Below are positions 13,030 to 14,000 of a stretch of DNA of 14,000 nucleotides, piece by piece (the first letter of the stretch is position 1; the number at the start of each line of letters is the position of its first letter). The DNA is taken from positions 1-14,000 of the forward strand of contig JAOPYW010000315.1 in assembly GCA_025964405.1 (NCBI GenBank). Reading direction: 5' to 3'. The stretch comes from Thermoleophilia bacterium. Its GTDB lineage: Bacteria; Actinomycetota; Thermoleophilia; Gaiellales; SKUG01. Below the pieces are notes generated by a model. It did not search any database. It was not told the origin of the DNA and worked only from the letters and a program-made list of their open reading frames with translations. The translations under genes and the position numbers were made by a program.

Positions 13030-14000
13030 ATGCCCACCGACCTCGACGCATTCACACTCCCCGGCGACCGACCCCCGTCGGGCGAGAAGCTCCAGAAGTT
13101 CATGGCCGCCGCCGGCGTCGCATCGCGGCGCCACTCGGAAGTCATCATCGAGCAGAACCGCGTGACGATCAACGGCAAGGTCGCGACGCTCGGCGCGCGC
13201 GTGCAGCCGGGTGACCGCGTGCTCGTCAACGGCGTCGAGATCGGTCCCGACGCGCCCCGCCACTTCATGGTCAACAAGCCCAACGGCGTCATCACGACGA
13301 TGGACGATCCGCAGGGGCGGCCCACCGTCTCGAAGCTCGCGCCGCAGGGCGTGCGGGTCTACCCGGTGGGTCGCCTCGACCAGGAGACGTCGGGCCTGCT
13401 GCTCCTCACCAACGACGGCGAGCTCGCCCACCGGCTGATGCATCCGTCGTTCGGCGTGCAGAAGACCTACCGCGTGATGGTCGTCGGCAAGGTCAAGCCG
13501 TTCACGCTCCGCAAGCTGGCCGAGGGGGTCGAGCTGGAGGACGGCATGACCGCCCCCGCACAGGCCCGTATCATCGACGCGGTTGACACGCACAGCGTCA
13601 TCGAGCTGCAGATCCACGAGGGCAAGAACCGCCAGGTGCGCCGCATGTGCGAGGCGGTCGGGCATCCCGTGCGCGAGCTCGTGCGCATCGGCTACGGCCC
13701 GCTGACGCTCGGCAACCTCGCCGTGGGAACGTCGCGCCCGCTGCTCGACACCGAGATCCGTCGCCTGCGCAAGGCTGCGGGCCTGCAGCCGCCGCGCCAG
13801 AAGCGTGGCAAGGAAGGCGCGGCCGGCAAGGACACCAAGGACTACGGGTCAGAGAAGGAAGCGGCTCGCGCCGGCCGCGATGCCGATGCCCAGCAGGGCC
13901 GGAACCCCGGCGAAGAGCAGCCAGCGCAGCAGCGTGGCGCCGAGGCTGCGCCCGGTGGCGGGCGGGGTCAGGGGCGTGATGGCGGGGCCAGCGGCACCGG
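13030..14000 (+). CDS. rluB: 23S/16S rRNA pseudouridine synthase, RsuA/RluB family (3' end outside window)
   Basis: This gene is open to the right edge with no stop, so only the first 323 codons are seen. The enzyme isomerises a specific uridine in rRNA; RluB acts on 23S rRNA, but family members differ in target and the symbol is by similarity. Residues 19-66 form an S4 RNA-binding domain (EKLQKFMAAAGVASRRHSEVII). The catalytic motif is VGRLDQETSGLLLLTNDGELA (113-133) with Asp117 as the nucleophile. MVNKPNGVITT (80-90) and EGKNRQVRRM (197-206) are the other family blocks. From about residue 253 the chain becomes a Lys/Arg/Gly/Gln-rich disordered tail, as in many GC-rich actinobacterial homologues. 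The start is taken at 13030, 6 nt after TACGCT; no Shine-Dalgarno site is seen. It is divergent from rpsD. Confidence 0.94.
   Translation, partial: MPTDLDAFTLPGDRPPSGEKLQKFMAAAGVASRRHSEVIIEQNRVTINGKVATLGARVQPGDRVLVNGVEIGPDAPRHFMVNKPNGVITTMDDPQGRPTVSKLAPQGVRVYPVGRLDQETSGLLLLTNDGELAHRLMHPSFGVQKTYRVMVVGKVKPFTLRKLAEGVELEDGMTAPAQARIIDAVDTHSVIELQIHEGKNRQVRRMCEAVGHPVRELVRIGYGPLTLGNLAVGTSRPLLDTEIRRLRKAAGLQPPRQKRGKEGAAGKDTKDYGSEKEAARAGRDADAQQGRNPGEEQPAQQRGAEAAPGGGRGQGRDGGASGT

Noticed and set aside
12863..13051. 63-codon N-terminal extension of rpsD
   Set aside because: The extension covers the dyads and the rluB start, lacks similarity to S4, and the family start MGRYLGP has its own ribosome site.

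Overview
The window is about 14 kb of very GC-rich DNA with strong G/C third-position bias. It carries lgt, trpS, scpA-scpB, rpsD and an rsuA/rluB-type pseudouridine synthase, and most likely comes from an actinomycetote. The ScpAB/RluB set, the leaderless-looking promoters and the secreted proteins suggest a Thermoleophilia-like lineage (Solirubrobacterales or Patulibacter-like). That placement is an inference from gene style, not from a marker search. I see no rRNA, tRNA, CRISPR array, insertion sequence or phage gene.

Layout. Positions 15-1553 (+) hold a 512-aa low-complexity protein built from V-(A/G)-G-x-x-G-G-G and A-P-x-K repeats with two duplicated amphipathic helices. It converges, across a perfect 17-bp hairpin (1581-1619), on a 674-aa protein (3693-1669, -) with an internal 87-residue-offset duplication and a glycine-zipper-like hydrophobic C-terminus. 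Next on the minus strand are a 189-aa proline-rich protein ending in a tandem DNSNDHMQV repeat (5371-4802) and, 31 bp behind it, lgt (4770-3928). trpS (5541-6533) diverges from them and converges on an 81-aa orphan ORF (6857-6612, -). After a 303-bp gap comes a 604-aa secreted protein (8975-7161, -) with a DUF11-like domain. It is divergent from the scpA-scpB operon (9149-10693, +). A membrane-anchored protein with an EF-hand-like loop follows (10868-11464, +). It converges on a 195-aa unknown (12215-11628, -) that sits directly behind rpsD (12862-12227, -). The pseudouridine synthase starts at 13030 and runs off the right edge, so it has no stop codon in the window.

Housekeeping roles: Lgt makes bacterial lipoproteins, TrpRS charges tRNA-Trp, ScpAB supports SMC chromosome organisation, RpsD nucleates the small ribosomal subunit, and the RsuA/RluB-family enzyme modifies rRNA. 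Between them lie several unrecognised proteins of unusual composition. The most distinctive are the elastin/silk-like 512-aa protein and its convergent glycine-zipper neighbour.

Regulation visible in the sequence: five genes (lgt, trpS, the 604-aa gene, scpA, rluB) have a TANNNT hexamer ending 6-9 nt before the ATG and no clear Shine-Dalgarno site, which is the signature of leaderless transcription. The other main genes have purine-rich ribosome binding sites. Two identical-arm GTAAGG-N4-CCTTAC dyads sit between rpsD and rluB. All three convergent gene pairs are separated by strong hairpins.
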